The notes under the pieces are model-generated. The model searched no databases. It was not told the origin of the DNA and saw nothing but the letters and a program-made list of their open reading frames with translations. Shown here one piece after another: positions 15,105 to 24,338 of a DNA stretch of 64,000 bases. Source of the stretch: Rouxiella silvae (GTDB lineage Bacteria > Pseudomonadota > Gammaproteobacteria > Enterobacterales > Enterobacteriaceae); the NCBI RefSeq assembly GCF_002093625.1, contig NZ_MRWD01000001.1, positions 1 to 64,000 on the forward strand, in the 5' to 3' direction. A program made the position numbers and the translations under genes. How positions within the stretch are numbered: position 1 is the first letter of the stretch; each line of letters opens with the position of its first letter.

Positions 15105-16940
15105 CTAGTGTTTCAACGCATTATGAATTTTTTCTGCCAATGCGTGTGAAATACCCGGCACTTTTGCAATTTCCTCTGCACTGGCATTCAGTAAAGGTTG
15201 AATGCCTCCCATATATTTGAGCAAAACCTGACGCCTTTTCGGCCCCACGCCTTCTATCTCTTCAAGTGCACTGGTGTTTCTTACCTTGGCACGCTTCTGC
15301 CGATGTCCGGTAATCGCGTGATTGTGCGAATCGTCACGAATATGTTGTATCACATGCAGCGCTGGAGAATCAGAAGGCAAAGCAATTCCCTCACCTTCCG
15401 CTTTGAAGAATAACGTTTCCAATCCGGCTTTACGATCCGCGCCTTTGGCAATGCCAATCAACAGCGGTTTGGATTTATCCCATGATACATCCAATTCCTT
15501 GAACACGTCCAAGGCCATGCCCAACTGCCCTTTTCCGCCGTCGATAAAAATGACGTCAGGGATCTTGGCCTCCTCAATCGATTTACCGTAGCGCCGATTA
15601 AGCACCTGCGTCATCGCCGCGTAATCGTCACCGGGTGTGATCCCCGTTATATTATAGCGACGATACTCGGCACGCACCGGACCATTTGCGTCAAACACCA
15701 CACAGGAGGCCACGGTTTGCTCCCCCATGGTATGGCTGATGTCGAAACACTCCATGCGATTTATTTCCGCAAGATTTAACGTCTTGGCCAGTTCGGCCAG
15801 CCGTTGATGAATCGTTGAGCGCTCAGACAAACGCGTAGTCAACGCCGTAGTGGCGTTGGTACGAGCGAGTTTGAGGTAGCGTGCACGGTCGCCGCGCGGT
15901 TTACTTTGTATTTGAACTTTACGACCGGCCATCTCGCTGAGCGATTCGGCGAGCAGGTCTTTCTCAGGCAGGCTAAAGTCGAGCAAAATTTCACCCGGCA
16001 AAGTTCTCGCCTGACTTCCTTGCAAATAGAATTGACCGACGAAGGTTTGAACAACCTCTGACATTTCAGTGCCGCCCGGCACCTTAGGATAGTAACTGCG
16101 GCTTCCGAGCACTTTCCCCTGACGGATGAACAGCACATGCAGGCAGGCCATTCCTGACTCAAAGGCAACGCCAATGACGTCTAAATCTTCACTGTTGCCG
16201 GTCACAAACTGCCTTTCGGTCACGCGACCCACGGCCTGAATCTGGTCACGAAAGCGCCCTGCATCTTCAAAACGCAGATTTTTACTGGCGTCTTCCATTC
16301 GCTCAATCAGCTGAGTCACCACCTGCTGGTCTTTACCCGCCAGGAACAATCGAACATAGTCGACCTGCTGCTTATATTCCTCTTCACTGACCAATCCACT
16401 GACGCACGGGCCAAGGCAGCGGCCAATCTGATACTGCAAGCAAGGACGCGAGCGATTGCGGTAAACGCTGTTTTCACACTGGCGGATAGGAAACAGCTTT
16501 TGCAGCAGTGCCAGCGTTTCTCTTACCGCATAGGAATTGGGAAAAGGACCAAAATACTCACCTTTGGCATGCTTCGCGCCGCGGTGGATAGTGAGTCGGG
16601 GATGATTGTCGGCGCTGAGAAAAATCAGCGGATAAGATTTGTCATCACGCAGCAAAACGTTGTAGCGCGGCTGATAAAGCTTGATGTAGTTATGTTCAAG
16701 CAGCAGCGCTTCTGTTTCGGTATGCGTAACCGTGACGTCTATTTGTTGAATGTTTTTGACCAGCGTCTCCGTCTTGCGACTCGAAACCTGGACACGAAAA
16801 TAACTGGAAAGCCTTTTTTTAAGATCTTTGGCTTTCCCGACATAAATTACCGTCCCGGTTGCGTCGTACATTCTGTAGACGCCGGGTTGGCTGGTGACCG
16901 TTTTTAAAAAGGCCTGGGGGTCAAAATGCTCATTACTCAC
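15105..16940 (-). CDS. uvrC: UvrABC excinuclease subunit C
   Basis: 611 residues from the GTG at 16940, chosen because it gives the standard length and N-terminus ([20 protein letters not shown]). An ATG 33 bases upstream would only add residues coded inside uvrY. Domains: GIY-YIG nuclease near residues 16-95 ([20 protein letters not shown]), UVR domain near 200-235, RNase H-like nuclease in the second half, and a helix-hairpin-helix pair at the end. UvrC makes the 3' and 5' cuts in nucleotide excision repair. GTGAGTAA overlaps the uvrY stop, so the two genes are translationally coupled. Confidence 0.97.
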   Translation of the reverse strand: MSNEHFDPQAFLKTVTSQPGVYRMYDATGTVIYVGKAKDLKKRLSSYFRVQVSSRKTETLVKNIQQIDVTVTHTETEALLLEHNYIKLYQPRYNVLLRDDKSYPLIFLSADNHPRLTIHRGAKHAKGEYFGPFPNSYAVRETLALLQKLFPIRQCENSVYRNRSRPCLQYQIGRCLGPCVSGLVSEEEYKQQVDYVRLFLAGKDQQVVTQLIERMEDASKNLRFEDAGRFRDQIQAVGRVTERQFVTGNSEDLDVIGVAFESGMACLHVLFIRQGKVLGSRSYYPKVPGGTEMSEVVQTFVGQFYLQGSQARTLPGEILLDFSLPEKDLLAESLSEMAGRKVQIQSKPRGDRARYLKLARTNATTALTTRLSERSTIHQRLAELAKTLNLAEINRMECFDISHTMGEQTVASCVVFDANGPVRAEYRRYNITGITPGDDYAAMTQVLNRRYGKSIEEAKIPDVIFIDGGKGQLGMALDVFKELDVSWDKSKPLLIGIAKGADRKAGLETLFFKAEGEGIALPSDSPALHVIQHIRDDSHNHAITGHRQKRAKVRNTSALEEIEGVGPKRRQVLLKYMGGIQPLLNASAEEIAKVPGISHALAEKIHNALKH

Positions 16941-17589
16941 TGCCAGACAACGTCTCCGAGTTGAAAAGACCATGGCGTATTGCCAGATGAGTCAATTCTA
17001 CATCACCGTTGATATTTAGTTTACTAAACATTCTATAACGATAGCTGTTCACCGTTTTCGGACTGAGATTAAGTTGTTCTGAAATCTCGTTGACCTTTTG
17101 CCCTTTGGTGATCATCAGCATAATTTGCAGCTCGCGTTCTGAGAGGCTGTCAAAAGGCGTTTCTGACTGTGGCTCGAGTTGGCTCAGGGCCATTTGTTGA
17201 GCAATATCAGACGCTATATAGCGCTGACCAGAATCAACCAGGCGGATAGCGTTAACCACTTCCTGAGGAGCAGCGCCTTTACTGAGATAACCGGAAGCGC
17301 CAGCCTGCATCACTTTTGCTGGCAAAGGGTTTTCGGTATAAATGGTCAGCATGATAATTTTGACGTCTGGGCAAAAACGCACAATTTTCTTCGTGGCTTC
17401 CAACCCGCCGATCCCCGGCATACTCATATCCATCAAGACAATATCGACTGAGTTGCTGCGGCACCATTTAACGGCGTCTTCTCCGCACTGAACCTCATCA
17501 ACAACTTTAATGCCTTTGATATCCTCAAGAATGCGTCGAATCCCTGCGCGCACCAGTTCATGGTCATCTACAAGAAGAACGCTAATCAA
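16933..17589 (-). CDS. uvrY: Response regulator UvrY (BarA/UvrY system)
   Basis: 218 residues. The receiver domain has the phosphoacceptor D54 (LMDMSMPG) and a LuxR/FixJ helix-turn-helix lies near the C-terminus ([17 protein letters not shown]). Phosphorylated by BarA, it activates the CsrA-antagonising small RNAs csrB and csrC. It overlaps uvrC by eight bases. sdiA, a neighbour in E. coli, is absent here. Confidence 0.97.
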   Translation of the reverse strand: MISVLLVDDHELVRAGIRRILEDIKGIKVVDEVQCGEDAVKWCRSNSVDIVLMDMSMPGIGGLEATKKIVRFCPDVKIIMLTIYTENPLPAKVMQAGASGYLSKGAAPQEVVNAIRLVDSGQRYIASDIAQQMALSQLEPQSETPFDSLSERELQIMLMITKGQKVNEISEQLNLSPKTVNSYRYRMFSKLNINGDVELTHLAIRHGLFNSETLSGSE

Positions 17590-18230
17590 AGAGAATTCTC
17601 CAAAATTAAGGGCGTCACACGGTCGTATTTTTCATTAGCTTGCTAAGTGACTGCGGTTTAGTAGGTAAACAACGGCGCAAATTCGCAAAAGAGACAGAAC
17701 AATACATAAGCAAAAAAGAGTCTACCGCGTCAGGTCAAACACGTTACCGAGAAAACATGAAAACAACAAACTGACTGCGGACATATAAAATAAAGCGAAT
17801 TAAATTAGCTGACCTATTTTACTGCATCAGGTAGAAATTAACCAAGCTTTGATCGTGAAAAAAATGATTTTTAATAATGTAAAAATTAACTTCCATCAAA
17901 GGTTACAACCCAAAATGAATTATAAGATTAAATCCTATAAAAATCATTTGCAAACCCGCCAAGCGCTCAAAAAAAGAGCAATCATTAAGAAGCCATCTGA
18001 CTTTACTCATATAAGGTTTATTAATGCGCAAAATAACATCAGCGGAATCACTCGATATATTACTGATTTATCCTGAATTTATTTAACTCATGACGTAATA
18101 CCCTCAGTTTAAATATGAAAAAACTGAAAAATATCTGAAGTAGTCTTATCTGTGACCATTCGTCTAGCATACTTGACGGTTTAGGATTATTTTTCTGTGC
18201 TAATTTCGTAAAACTTTGACCTTATAGCAA
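17590..18230. other. AT-rich intergenic region upstream of uvrY
   Basis: About 640 bp without a convincing gene. A 75-codon reading frame (17849-18076) is lysine/asparagine-rich with no good ribosome site, and reflects base composition. The region should hold the uvrY promoter. No clear elements could be assigned. Confidence 0.5.
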
Positions 18231-18284
18231 GAGTTGCACAACTGCCGTCTCCCAGCGTCACAGAGGAATGTGCTAGTATAGCGC
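18225..18284 (+). promoter_or_regulatory. Candidate promoter of the yecF leader
   Basis: TTGCAC (18233-18238) lies upstream of TGTGCTAGTATAG, an extended -10 (TAGTAT near 18275). The spacing is longer than ideal, so the extended -10 is the main support. Confidence 0.4.
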
Positions 18285-18316
18285 CACATTTTCAGCAGCC
18301 TTCCTTTATAGAGGCT

Positions 18317-18370
18317 GTGAAGTTATTGAACGCGCTATCCGACCGCATACAGGCGGTTGGTTTTTTTTAA
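18317..18370 (+). CDS. Candidate 17-residue leader peptide of yecF
   Basis: GTG start after AGAGG, encoding VKLLNALSDRIQAVGFF. It reads through the hairpin and T-run, with the TAA stop just before the yecF ribosome site. It may be a regulatory leader peptide. Translation is not shown. Confidence 0.3.
   Translation: MKLLNALSDRIQAVGFF
18338..18368 (+). terminator. Attenuator-like hairpin before yecF
   Basis: CCGACCGC and GCGGTTGG form an 8-bp stem (one G-U pair) followed by eight T, directly upstream of AAGGAG and the yecF ATG. It would end most transcripts before yecF unless disrupted. Confidence 0.6.
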
Positions 18371-18380
18371 GGAGATTATA

Positions 18381-18605
18381 ATGAGCACATGCAATTTTAA
18401 CACCGAGGCCAGCGTTGAAACCCTGGCAACAGAGGTTGCCTGTCTTAAAGCGACTCTGACACTGATGCTTAAGGCAATTGGTCAAGCAGACGCAGGTAAA
18501 GTCGTTCTGAATCTTGAAAAATTTATTGCTCAGATTGAAGACCCTCAACAGGCAGAGATTTTCAATAACACCCTGCAACAAATCAAATTTGGATATCGTC
18601 AATAA
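18381..18605 (+). CDS. yecF: YecF family protein (DUF2594)
   Basis: 74 residues from the ATG at 18381, preceded by AAGGAGATTATA. An upstream in-frame start at 18357 lies in the terminator T-run and is rejected. The central motif CLKATLTLMLKAIGQADAGK matches E. coli YecF closely. It is helical and cytosolic; its function is unknown. A terminator follows at 18657-18686. Confidence 0.92.
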   Translation: MSTCNFNTEASVETLATEVACLKATLTLMLKAIGQADAGKVVLNLEKFIAQIEDPQQAEIFNNTLQQIKFGYRQ

Positions 18606-18656
18606 CGATAAGTATGACGCCATCTCGGGTCCATGTTTTGATGAAGCCGAAAGATC

Positions 18657-18686
18657 AAGAGAGCCCAAAATGGCTCTCTTTTTTTA
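18657..18686 (+). terminator. Terminator after yecF
   Basis: AGAGAGCC-caaaat-GGCTCTCT followed by seven T. Confidence 0.88.
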
Positions 18687-18752
18687 GCCCACGTGGGTTT
18701 AGATTAAATCTGCTAAAATAAAGAACCGTTAATCTGCTTCAAGGTGTATCCC

Positions 18753-18923
18753 ATGAGTGAAAAAAACAGCGAAAACAAAACAAAAGCTGATGATGTTCAC
18801 GTCAGTGATGGATTGGCAAAGTTGCACAAAGTGGCTGAACAGTTGACAGAAGAAGAGCTTAATCGACTTGCGGAAGAGGCGAGAATGGCCGCCGAGAAGG
18901 CAAAAAAGAATCCTCACGCCTAG
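18753..18923 (+). CDS. Small charged helical protein of unknown function
   Basis: 56 residues, starting MSEKNSENKTKADDVHVSDG and ending KKNPHA. AAGG lies upstream of the ATG. It is very rich in Glu, Lys and Ala, with a likely helix over residues 20-50. There is no membrane segment or signal peptide. It sits between the yecF terminator and the AraC gene. I do not recognise a family. Confidence 0.6.
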   Translation: MSEKNSENKTKADDVHVSDGLAKLHKVAEQLTEEELNRLAEEARMAAEKAKKNPHA

Positions 18924-18966
18924 ACGAATCATCTCTTAAAACCGTTTTTTGGATGTTATCTTCGCC

Positions 18967-19755
18967 ATGCATGACAATATATTAGCTGGAAATCAATCGC
19001 TTGCCGCTATTGCTGTTGACTATCAACACGGTGATTGTGAGCCCCCGCACAGTCACAGCTGCTCCCAGCTAATCCATGCTCTCTCGGGCGTGGTTCAGGT
19101 TTCAACCCAACACGGCGTGTGGATGGTGCCACCCGGTCGCGGCGTGTGGCTTCCTGCTAACGTGACCCACAGTCTACGCTTTATCGGCGGCGTTCAGGCA
19201 AGAACCCTGTTTGTTGACTCTTTGGCGCGCGCCGACCTGCCCGCCCAGTGTCAGGTGGTTCAGATTTCTCCGCTGCTGCGCGAACTGATCCTCGCCTCCT
19301 TTAGCGTACCGGCCAACTATGCCGTAGGCGGACGCGACGAGCGAATCATTGAGCTTATTCTGGATGAGCTACGCTTACTGCCTATTTTACCGCTACACCT
19401 TCCCGAACCCAGTGACCCACAGCTGCTTACGCTTTGCCAGCGGATCCGTGCGGATTTTTCTGCTGCCTGGGAACTGGAAGAAATAGCCGCCAATATGGCG
19501 ATCAGCGGCAGAACGCTGTCCCGTCGTTTTCAACGAGAGACCGGGCTACGTTTTAGTGATTGGGTAAGGCGGGCGAAAATTCTGGCAGCAATGAACGCAC
19601 TGGCGATGGGACAGTCGGTTATTGATGTTGCGCTGGAGCTGGGTTATGACAGTCCCAGCGCGTTTAGTGCCATGTTTCGCAGAACGCTGGGTGTTTCACC
19701 CAGCGAATATTTCAATCCTGCGGCCCGTTTGGCGGACGCCTCAGCCGTTCTCTAA
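18967..19755 (+). CDS. AraC-family regulator with N-terminal cupin domain (NimR-like)
   Basis: 262 residues from the ATG at 18967; an in-frame TTG at 18949 would add six. The N-terminal cupin has PPHSHSCSQLIHALSG, typical of NimR/YeaM-like regulators. The C-terminal pair of helix-turn-helices includes ISGRTLSRRFQRETGLRFSDW and a second motif near ALELGYDSPSAFSAMFRRTL. NimR-type proteins usually control an adjacent efflux gene. Here the convergent neighbour is a 2-isopropylmalate synthase, so the target is unclear. Confidence 0.85.
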   Translation: MHDNILAGNQSLAAIAVDYQHGDCEPPHSHSCSQLIHALSGVVQVSTQHGVWMVPPGRGVWLPANVTHSLRFIGGVQARTLFVDSLARADLPAQCQVVQISPLLRELILASFSVPANYAVGGRDERIIELILDELRLLPILPLHLPEPSDPQLLTLCQRIRADFSAAWELEEIAANMAISGRTLSRRFQRETGLRFSDWVRRAKILAAMNALAMGQSVIDVALELGYDSPSAFSAMFRRTLGVSPSEYFNPAARLADASAVL

Positions 19756-19773
19756 ATGTTATACCTGAGTCAT

Positions 19774-21441
19774 CTACACCAGCAATTGGGCACTGGCGTT
19801 GAATAGCGCCTGCAAAGATGCACTGGACACGTCACTGTCAATCCCGACGCCATAAACACGTTCCCCGTGTGGCCGCTGGCAGCTTACATAGGCTACAGCA
19901 CGACTGTGGCTCTGATGCCCCAACGTATGTTCGTCATAGTCACCAATTTCCAACATCAGATCAAAGCTACGATGCAGAGCGTCAACTGCGGAAGAAAGCA
20001 GCCCGTTGCCACTGCCGTTAAGTGCCAGTTCCTGCCCTTGATAATTCACCTTCGCGCTGAAGTGGCGCAGATTATTTTCGTCGCTGCGAATATCATAGCT
20101 CAGCAATTTCATGGCCGGTTGATCAACCAGACCATAGCGCTGGCGGAACAGACGCCACACGTCGCTGGTGCTCATTTCTTTACCGCTGCTGTCGGTCTCT
20201 TTCTGCACCGCTTTGCTGAACTCTATTTGCAGGCCACGCGGCATTTTCAAGCCGTGATTTTGCTCAAGCAGCCATGCGGCACCGCTTTTTCCTGACTGAC
20301 TGTTGACGCGGATAACCGCTTCGTAGCTGCAACCAACGTCGGCGGGGTCTAGCGGCAGGTAAGGAACCTGCCAATGTTGACCTTCGCGCTGCTTCTGTGC
20401 AGCAAAGCCCTTTTTGATAGCATCCTGATGCGAGCCGGAAAAGGCAGTGAATACCAGCTCACCGGCGTAAGGATGGCGAGGATGTACCGGCAACTGGTTA
20501 CACTGCTCCACGGTTTCAACCACGCCTTTCAAATCACTGAAGTCCAGTCCCGGTGAAATCCCCTGAGTATAGAAATTCAACGCCAGCGTCACTAAATCGA
20601 CGTTGCCAGTTCGCTCACCGTTACCAAACAGACAGCCTTCAACGCGGTCGGCACCGGCCATCATCGCCAATTCTGCGCAGGCCACGCCGGTTCCGCGGTC
20701 ATTGTGCGGATGCACGCTGATTGAAACCTGGTCACGACGGCTGAAATGGCGGCAGAACCATTCAATCTGATCGGCGTAAACGTTAGGCGTGCTGACTTCG
20801 ACCGTTGCGGGCAGGTTCAAAATCATAGGACGCTCGGCGCACGGCTCCCACACTGCCGCTACGGCTTCACACACCTCCAATGAAAACTCCAGCTCGGTAA
20901 AGCAAAAGGTTTCCGGCGAATACTCAAAGGTCCATTTAGTTTGCGGATATTTTTCACAAAGCTGACGGATCTGTTTCGCACCGCGCACGGCCAGTTCCAG
21001 CGTGGCCGCTTTGTCTTGGTTAAATACCACGTCGCGGAAAATCGGCGATGTGGCGTTATATAAATGCACGATGGCGCGTGGAACGTCGATCAGCGACTCA
21101 AAGGTGCGCTCGATCAAATCACTGCGTGACTGGGTCAAAACCTGGATATGCACGTCTTCAGGTATGGCTTTGTCGTTAATCAAGCCGCGAACAAAATCGA
21201 AATCGGTTTGCGACGCCGAAGGGAAAGCCACTTCAATCTGCTTGAAGCCACAGCGCAGCAACAGGTCGAAAAACAGACGTTTGCGCTGATTGTCCATTGG
21301 CTCGGCAAGCGATTGGTTACCGTCCCGTAGATCGCTTGAACACCATTGCGGCACCTTCGTGAGCGTTTTTCCCGGCCACTGACGATCGGGTAAATCCACG
21401 GTGGGGAATGCAACATACTTCTGCGACGGGTCGGCTAACAT
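19774..21441 (-). CDS. leuA: 2-isopropylmalate synthase, long stand-alone type
   Basis: 555 residues from the ATG at 21441, which has GGAGAAAAACT upstream; an ATG ten codons earlier lacks such a site. The catalytic TIM barrel has [11 protein letters not shown] and the metal ligands in [11 protein letters not shown]-terminal LeuA dimer domain for leucine feedback spans about 430-555. It condenses acetyl-CoA with 2-oxoisovalerate in leucine synthesis. It is the longer IPMS form of actinobacteria and fungi, not the roughly 520-residue enzyme of the leuABCD operon. No leuB/C/D lies nearby. It may be a second isozyme or the only one; the window cannot tell. Confidence 0.9.
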   Translation of the reverse strand: MLADPSQKYVAFPTVDLPDRQWPGKTLTKVPQWCSSDLRDGNQSLAEPMDNQRKRLFFDLLLRCGFKQIEVAFPSASQTDFDFVRGLINDKAIPEDVHIQVLTQSRSDLIERTFESLIDVPRAIVHLYNATSPIFRDVVFNQDKAATLELAVRGAKQIRQLCEKYPQTKWTFEYSPETFCFTELEFSLEVCEAVAAVWEPCAERPMILNLPATVEVSTPNVYADQIEWFCRHFSRRDQVSISVHPHNDRGTGVACAELAMMAGADRVEGCLFGNGERTGNVDLVTLALNFYTQGISPGLDFSDLKGVVETVEQCNQLPVHPRHPYAGELVFTAFSGSHQDAIKKGFAAQKQREGQHWQVPYLPLDPADVGCSYEAVIRVNSQSGKSGAAWLLEQNHGLKMPRGLQIEFSKAVQKETDSSGKEMSTSDVWRLFRQRYGLVDQPAMKLLSYDIRSDENNLRHFSAKVNYQGQELALNGSGNGLLSSAVDALHRSFDLMLEIGDYDEHTLGHQSHSRAVAYVSCQRPHGERVYGVGIDSDVSSASLQALFNASAQLLV

Positions 21442-21791
21442 AGTTTTTCTCCATTCGTCGGCACGGACCAAATTCCGCTGCCTGACTTAATTATGGCGCA
21501 ATGTTCTCTGAGCTGCGCCTCACTAAACGACATACACCCGTGCATAACGGACAAAATGCTGCTAATTAGGGAGGATTAATGCAACCGTTGGACTCAAACT
21601 GTAAAAATAAAGGTACATTTGCTGTTAGATTATTTACCTACGACGTTATAATTCGCTGGAATTTAACATTATTATGAGGCCAGTCTGCCCGAATGCAGTT
21701 CATCCTCACGCGGCAGAGCGCCCATAATATTAAAATTGAGAAAAGAGCCAGATAGAGCCCTTATTCCATACATGACAGGAAGAAATAACCT
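21442..21791. other. Intergenic region between leuA and cycA
   Basis: 350 bp that must hold the divergent leuA and cycA promoters. A 32-codon ORF with a strong ribosome site is listed separately. No leucine-rich leader peptide was found on the leuA side. Confidence 0.5.
21579..21677 (+). CDS. Candidate 32-residue small protein upstream of cycA
   Basis: ATG after GGGAGGATTA, an excellent ribosome site. It encodes a peptide starting MQPLDSNCKNKGTFAVRLFT. It lies about 115 bp upstream of cycA. It may be a leader peptide or a small protein; no homologue is recognised. Confidence 0.35.
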   Translation: MQPLDSNCKNKGTFAVRLFTYDVIIRWNLTLL

Positions 21792-23198
21792 ATGCCACAC
21801 GATACTAAAACCATCGCACAATCTGGGAATGATTCCCCCGGTCACCTGCGCAGAAATCTCACAAACCGTCATATCCAGCTGATCGCCATCGGGGGTGCCA
21901 TCGGCACCGGCCTGTTTATGGGGTCAGGCAAAACCATCAGCCTCGCCGGACCGTCGATCATCTTCGTGTACATGATTATCGGTTTTATGCTGTTTTTCGT
22001 CATGCGTGCGATGGGCGAACTGCTGCTGTCAAACCTCGAATATAAATCTTTTAGTGATTTTGCCGCCGATCTTCTGGGCCCGTGGGCTGGCTATTTCACC
22101 GGCTGGACTTATTGGTTCTGCTGGATTGTGACCGGCATCGCTGACGTGGTCGCCGTCACCTCTTATTCTCAGTTCTGGTTCCCCGGACTTTCACAGTGGG
22201 TCGCGTCGCTGATTTTCGTGCTGATTCTTTTTGGCTTGAATTTGGCGACGGTAAAAATGTTCGGCGAAACCGAGTTTTGGTTCGCGATGATCAAAATTGT
22301 GGCCATCGTTGGCCTCATTATCACCGGCCTGGTGATGGTATTAATGCATTACCAAACACCCGCGGGCTCGGTGGCGGACTTCAGCAACCTGTGGGACAAC
22401 GGTGGATTCTTCCCTAAAGGCATCAGCGGCTTCTTCGCCGGTTTCCAGATAGCCATTTTTGCCTTCGTCGGCATTGAGCTGGTCGGCACCACGGCGGCGG
22501 AAACCAAAGATCCGAAGAAGTCCCTGCCGCGGGCGATTAACGCCATTCCTATCCGCATCATCATGTTCTACGTTTTTGCGTTGATTGCCATTATGTGCGT
22601 CACGCCGTGGAACACCGTGGCCGCCGACAGAAGTCCATTCGTTGAGCTGTTTGTGCTTGCGGGCCTCCCGGCTGCGGCCAGTATCATCAACTTTGTGGTA
22701 CTGACGTCTGCCGCCTCGTCCGCCAACAGCGGGATCTTCTCCACCAGCCGCATGCTGTTTGGTTTAGGCCAAGACGGCATGGCACCCAAAGCATTTGGCA
22801 AACTCTCTTCGCGCGCGGTACCGTCAAACGGGCTGATTTTCTCCTGTATTTGCCTACTGTCTGGCGTCGTTTTGATTTATCTGATCCCCAACGTGGTGAC
22901 GGTATTTACGTTAGTCACCACCGTGTCGGCGATTTTGTTCATGTTCGTGTGGACCATTATTCTCTGCTCGTACCTGGTCTATCGGCGTAAACGGCCCCAG
23001 CTGCACGCCACCTCTGAATACAAAATGCCATTGGGTATTGTGATGTGCTGGGTGTGCATGGCGTTCTTCGCCTTTGTTCTGGTGCTGTTAACCTTGCAGG
23101 ATGATACCCGTCAGGCGCTAATGGTCACACCGCTGTGGTTCGTGGTCTTGGGTATCGGCTACTGGATCCGTAACAGAACTCAGCAGAAGACAAAATAG
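21792..23198 (+). CDS. cycA: D-serine/D-alanine/glycine:H+ symporter
   Basis: 468 residues with 12 predicted membrane segments. It matches E. coli CycA closely along its length, for example RRNLTNRHIQLIAIGGAIGT and GIELVGTTAAETKDP. It imports glycine, D-alanine and D-serine (and D-cycloserine). An AGGAAGAAATAACCT ribosome site precedes the ATG. A bidirectional terminator separates it from rutR. Confidence 0.95.
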   Translation: MPHDTKTIAQSGNDSPGHLRRNLTNRHIQLIAIGGAIGTGLFMGSGKTISLAGPSIIFVYMIIGFMLFFVMRAMGELLLSNLEYKSFSDFAADLLGPWAGYFTGWTYWFCWIVTGIADVVAVTSYSQFWFPGLSQWVASLIFVLILFGLNLATVKMFGETEFWFAMIKIVAIVGLIITGLVMVLMHYQTPAGSVADFSNLWDNGGFFPKGISGFFAGFQIAIFAFVGIELVGTTAAETKDPKKSLPRAINAIPIRIIMFYVFALIAIMCVTPWNTVAADRSPFVELFVLAGLPAAASIINFVVLTSAASSANSGIFSTSRMLFGLGQDGMAPKAFGKLSSRAVPSNGLIFSCICLLSGVVLIYLIPNVVTVFTLVTTVSAILFMFVWTIILCSYLVYRRKRPQLHATSEYKMPLGIVMCWVCMAFFAFVLVLLTLQDDTRQALMVTPLWFVVLGIGYWIRNRTQQKTK

Positions 23199-23213
23199 CC
23201 CTATCTGCATAAT

Positions 23214-23252
23214 AAAAATGCCCATGCGGTTAACCTGCATGGGCATTTTTTT
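23214..23252. terminator. Bidirectional terminator between cycA and rutR
   Basis: AAAAATGCCCATGC and GCATGGGCATTTTTTT form a long stem with A- and T-runs on both sides. Confidence 0.9.
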
Positions 23253-23266
23253 GCGCTGTAATCAGC

Positions 23267-23929
23267 TCACCCCACAGGCCTGATACCTTGGGCGATAATG
23301 TGTTGAATGTTGGCAACCGCCTGTTCGAAGAATGCGTCATCATTCAACGTTTGGCCGCTGATGGCCTCAATCTGCACGCCAAAATCAGCATAGTGCTGCG
23401 TGGTCGCCCAAAGAATAAACAACAAATGCAGGGGTTCAATCGGCGCAATTTGGCCTGCCTGCACCCACTCGCGAATAATGTCAGACTTTTCGTCCACCAG
23501 TTGCTTAAGATGCGTGCTTAAGACCTGTTTTAACAATGGCGCCCCCTGCAACATCTCCAGGCAGAACAGTCGCGAAGCCTGCGGATGGTCGCGTGAAACA
23601 CAAAGCTTGAGATAGATGTACTGCTTAATGGCTTCCATCGGCTGCTGTTCAGCATTCAGCGCCTTGAGCGGCTCCAGCCAAATATCCAGTAAATCCTTCA
23701 GCACCGCCACGTAGAGTTCTTCTTTCGATGGAAAGTAGTAAAGCAGATTGGTTTTAGATACGTCTGCCCGCTCGGCTACCTGATCCAGACTGGTGCCGTG
23801 CATACCGTAGAGAGAAAAAAACTCCAGCGCGGCGCTCATAATGTTACTGCGCTTAGCCGCAACGGCTCGCGAACGCCTCGTCGGCGGCTTTTTACTGCCG
23901 GTAGCTCCATCAGCTGCCAATGGCTTCAC
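23267..23929 (-). CDS. rutR: TetR-family regulator RutR
   Basis: 220 residues from the GTG at 23929, chosen because AGGAAGAG precedes it; an ATG at 23962 lacks a ribosome site. The N-terminal helix-turn-helix includes VSKTNLLYYFPSKEELY. RutR represses the rut operon and releases DNA on binding uracil or thymine. Two RutR-type boxes lie in the gap before rutA. It is divergent from the operon, as usual. Confidence 0.94.
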   Translation of the reverse strand: MKPLAADGATGSKKPPTRRSRAVAAKRSNIMSAALEFFSLYGMHGTSLDQVAERADVSKTNLLYYFPSKEELYVAVLKDLLDIWLEPLKALNAEQQPMEAIKQYIYLKLCVSRDHPQASRLFCLEMLQGAPLLKQVLSTHLKQLVDEKSDIIREWVQAGQIAPIEPLHLLFILWATTQHYADFGVQIEAISGQTLNDDAFFEQAVANIQHIIAQGIRPVG

Positions 23930-24090
23930 CCTCTTCCTGTAAGCATTGCTTTCGTGAAGCATAACAAATGTGTCCCATCCCGACTACGACCAGCCACTGC
24001 TCCTGTGACTATTGCCCCTATGCTTTGAGCAAGAATTAACATTTGCGCACCATTTTCGCTCAATCATGTTCGTTTTGTGTGCAGTTATTT

Positions 24091-24125
24091 TTTACCAAAT
24101 GGTCCACTTTTGACCATTTGCTCTA
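24091..24125. promoter_or_regulatory. Tandem RutR operator sites
   Basis: TTTACCAAATGGTCCA (24091-24106) matches the consensus TTGACCA-nn-TGGTCAA at nearly all positions. TTGACCATTTGCTCTA (24110-24125) is a second, weaker copy. Their centres are 19 bp apart. Confidence 0.8.
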
Positions 24126-24178
24126 CAAAACTTTCAACTTATTACTCAATACATTGATAAATAAGAAAATTAAAAAAC

Positions 24179-24194
24179 TGGCATCGAGTTTGCA
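24179..24194 (+). promoter_or_regulatory. Sigma-54 promoter of the rut operon
   Basis: TGGCATCGAGTTTGCA has GG and GC separated by 10 bases, the -24/-12 pattern of sigma-54 promoters. The E. coli rut operon is also NtrC/sigma-54 controlled. The leader to rutA is about 130 nt. Confidence 0.78.
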
Positions 24195-24338
24195 AACAAT
24201 TCTGTAACGCGTCAAACAGCGTAGCGCAATTTGGAACCCGCAGGATGCACTCAAGCGGCGCTGCTTTGACCCAGGACATTGCGTGTTTTACGCGAGTGTC
24301 AAAGTCGGTAAAGGTCTTATTCAATTATGAGGTGTGCT

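Noticed and set aside
15105-16973. Longer UvrC with start at 16973
   Set aside because: The extra 11 residues lie inside uvrY; the GTG at 16940 gives the usual UvrC N-terminus and length.
17849-18076. 75-codon frame in the AT-rich gap upstream of uvrY
   Set aside because: Lys/Asn-rich product expected of random AT-rich DNA, without a ribosome site or recognisable domain.
24142-24324. 60-codon minus-strand frame in the rut leader
   Set aside because: It overlaps the sigma-54 promoter and leader of rutA; no ribosome site.
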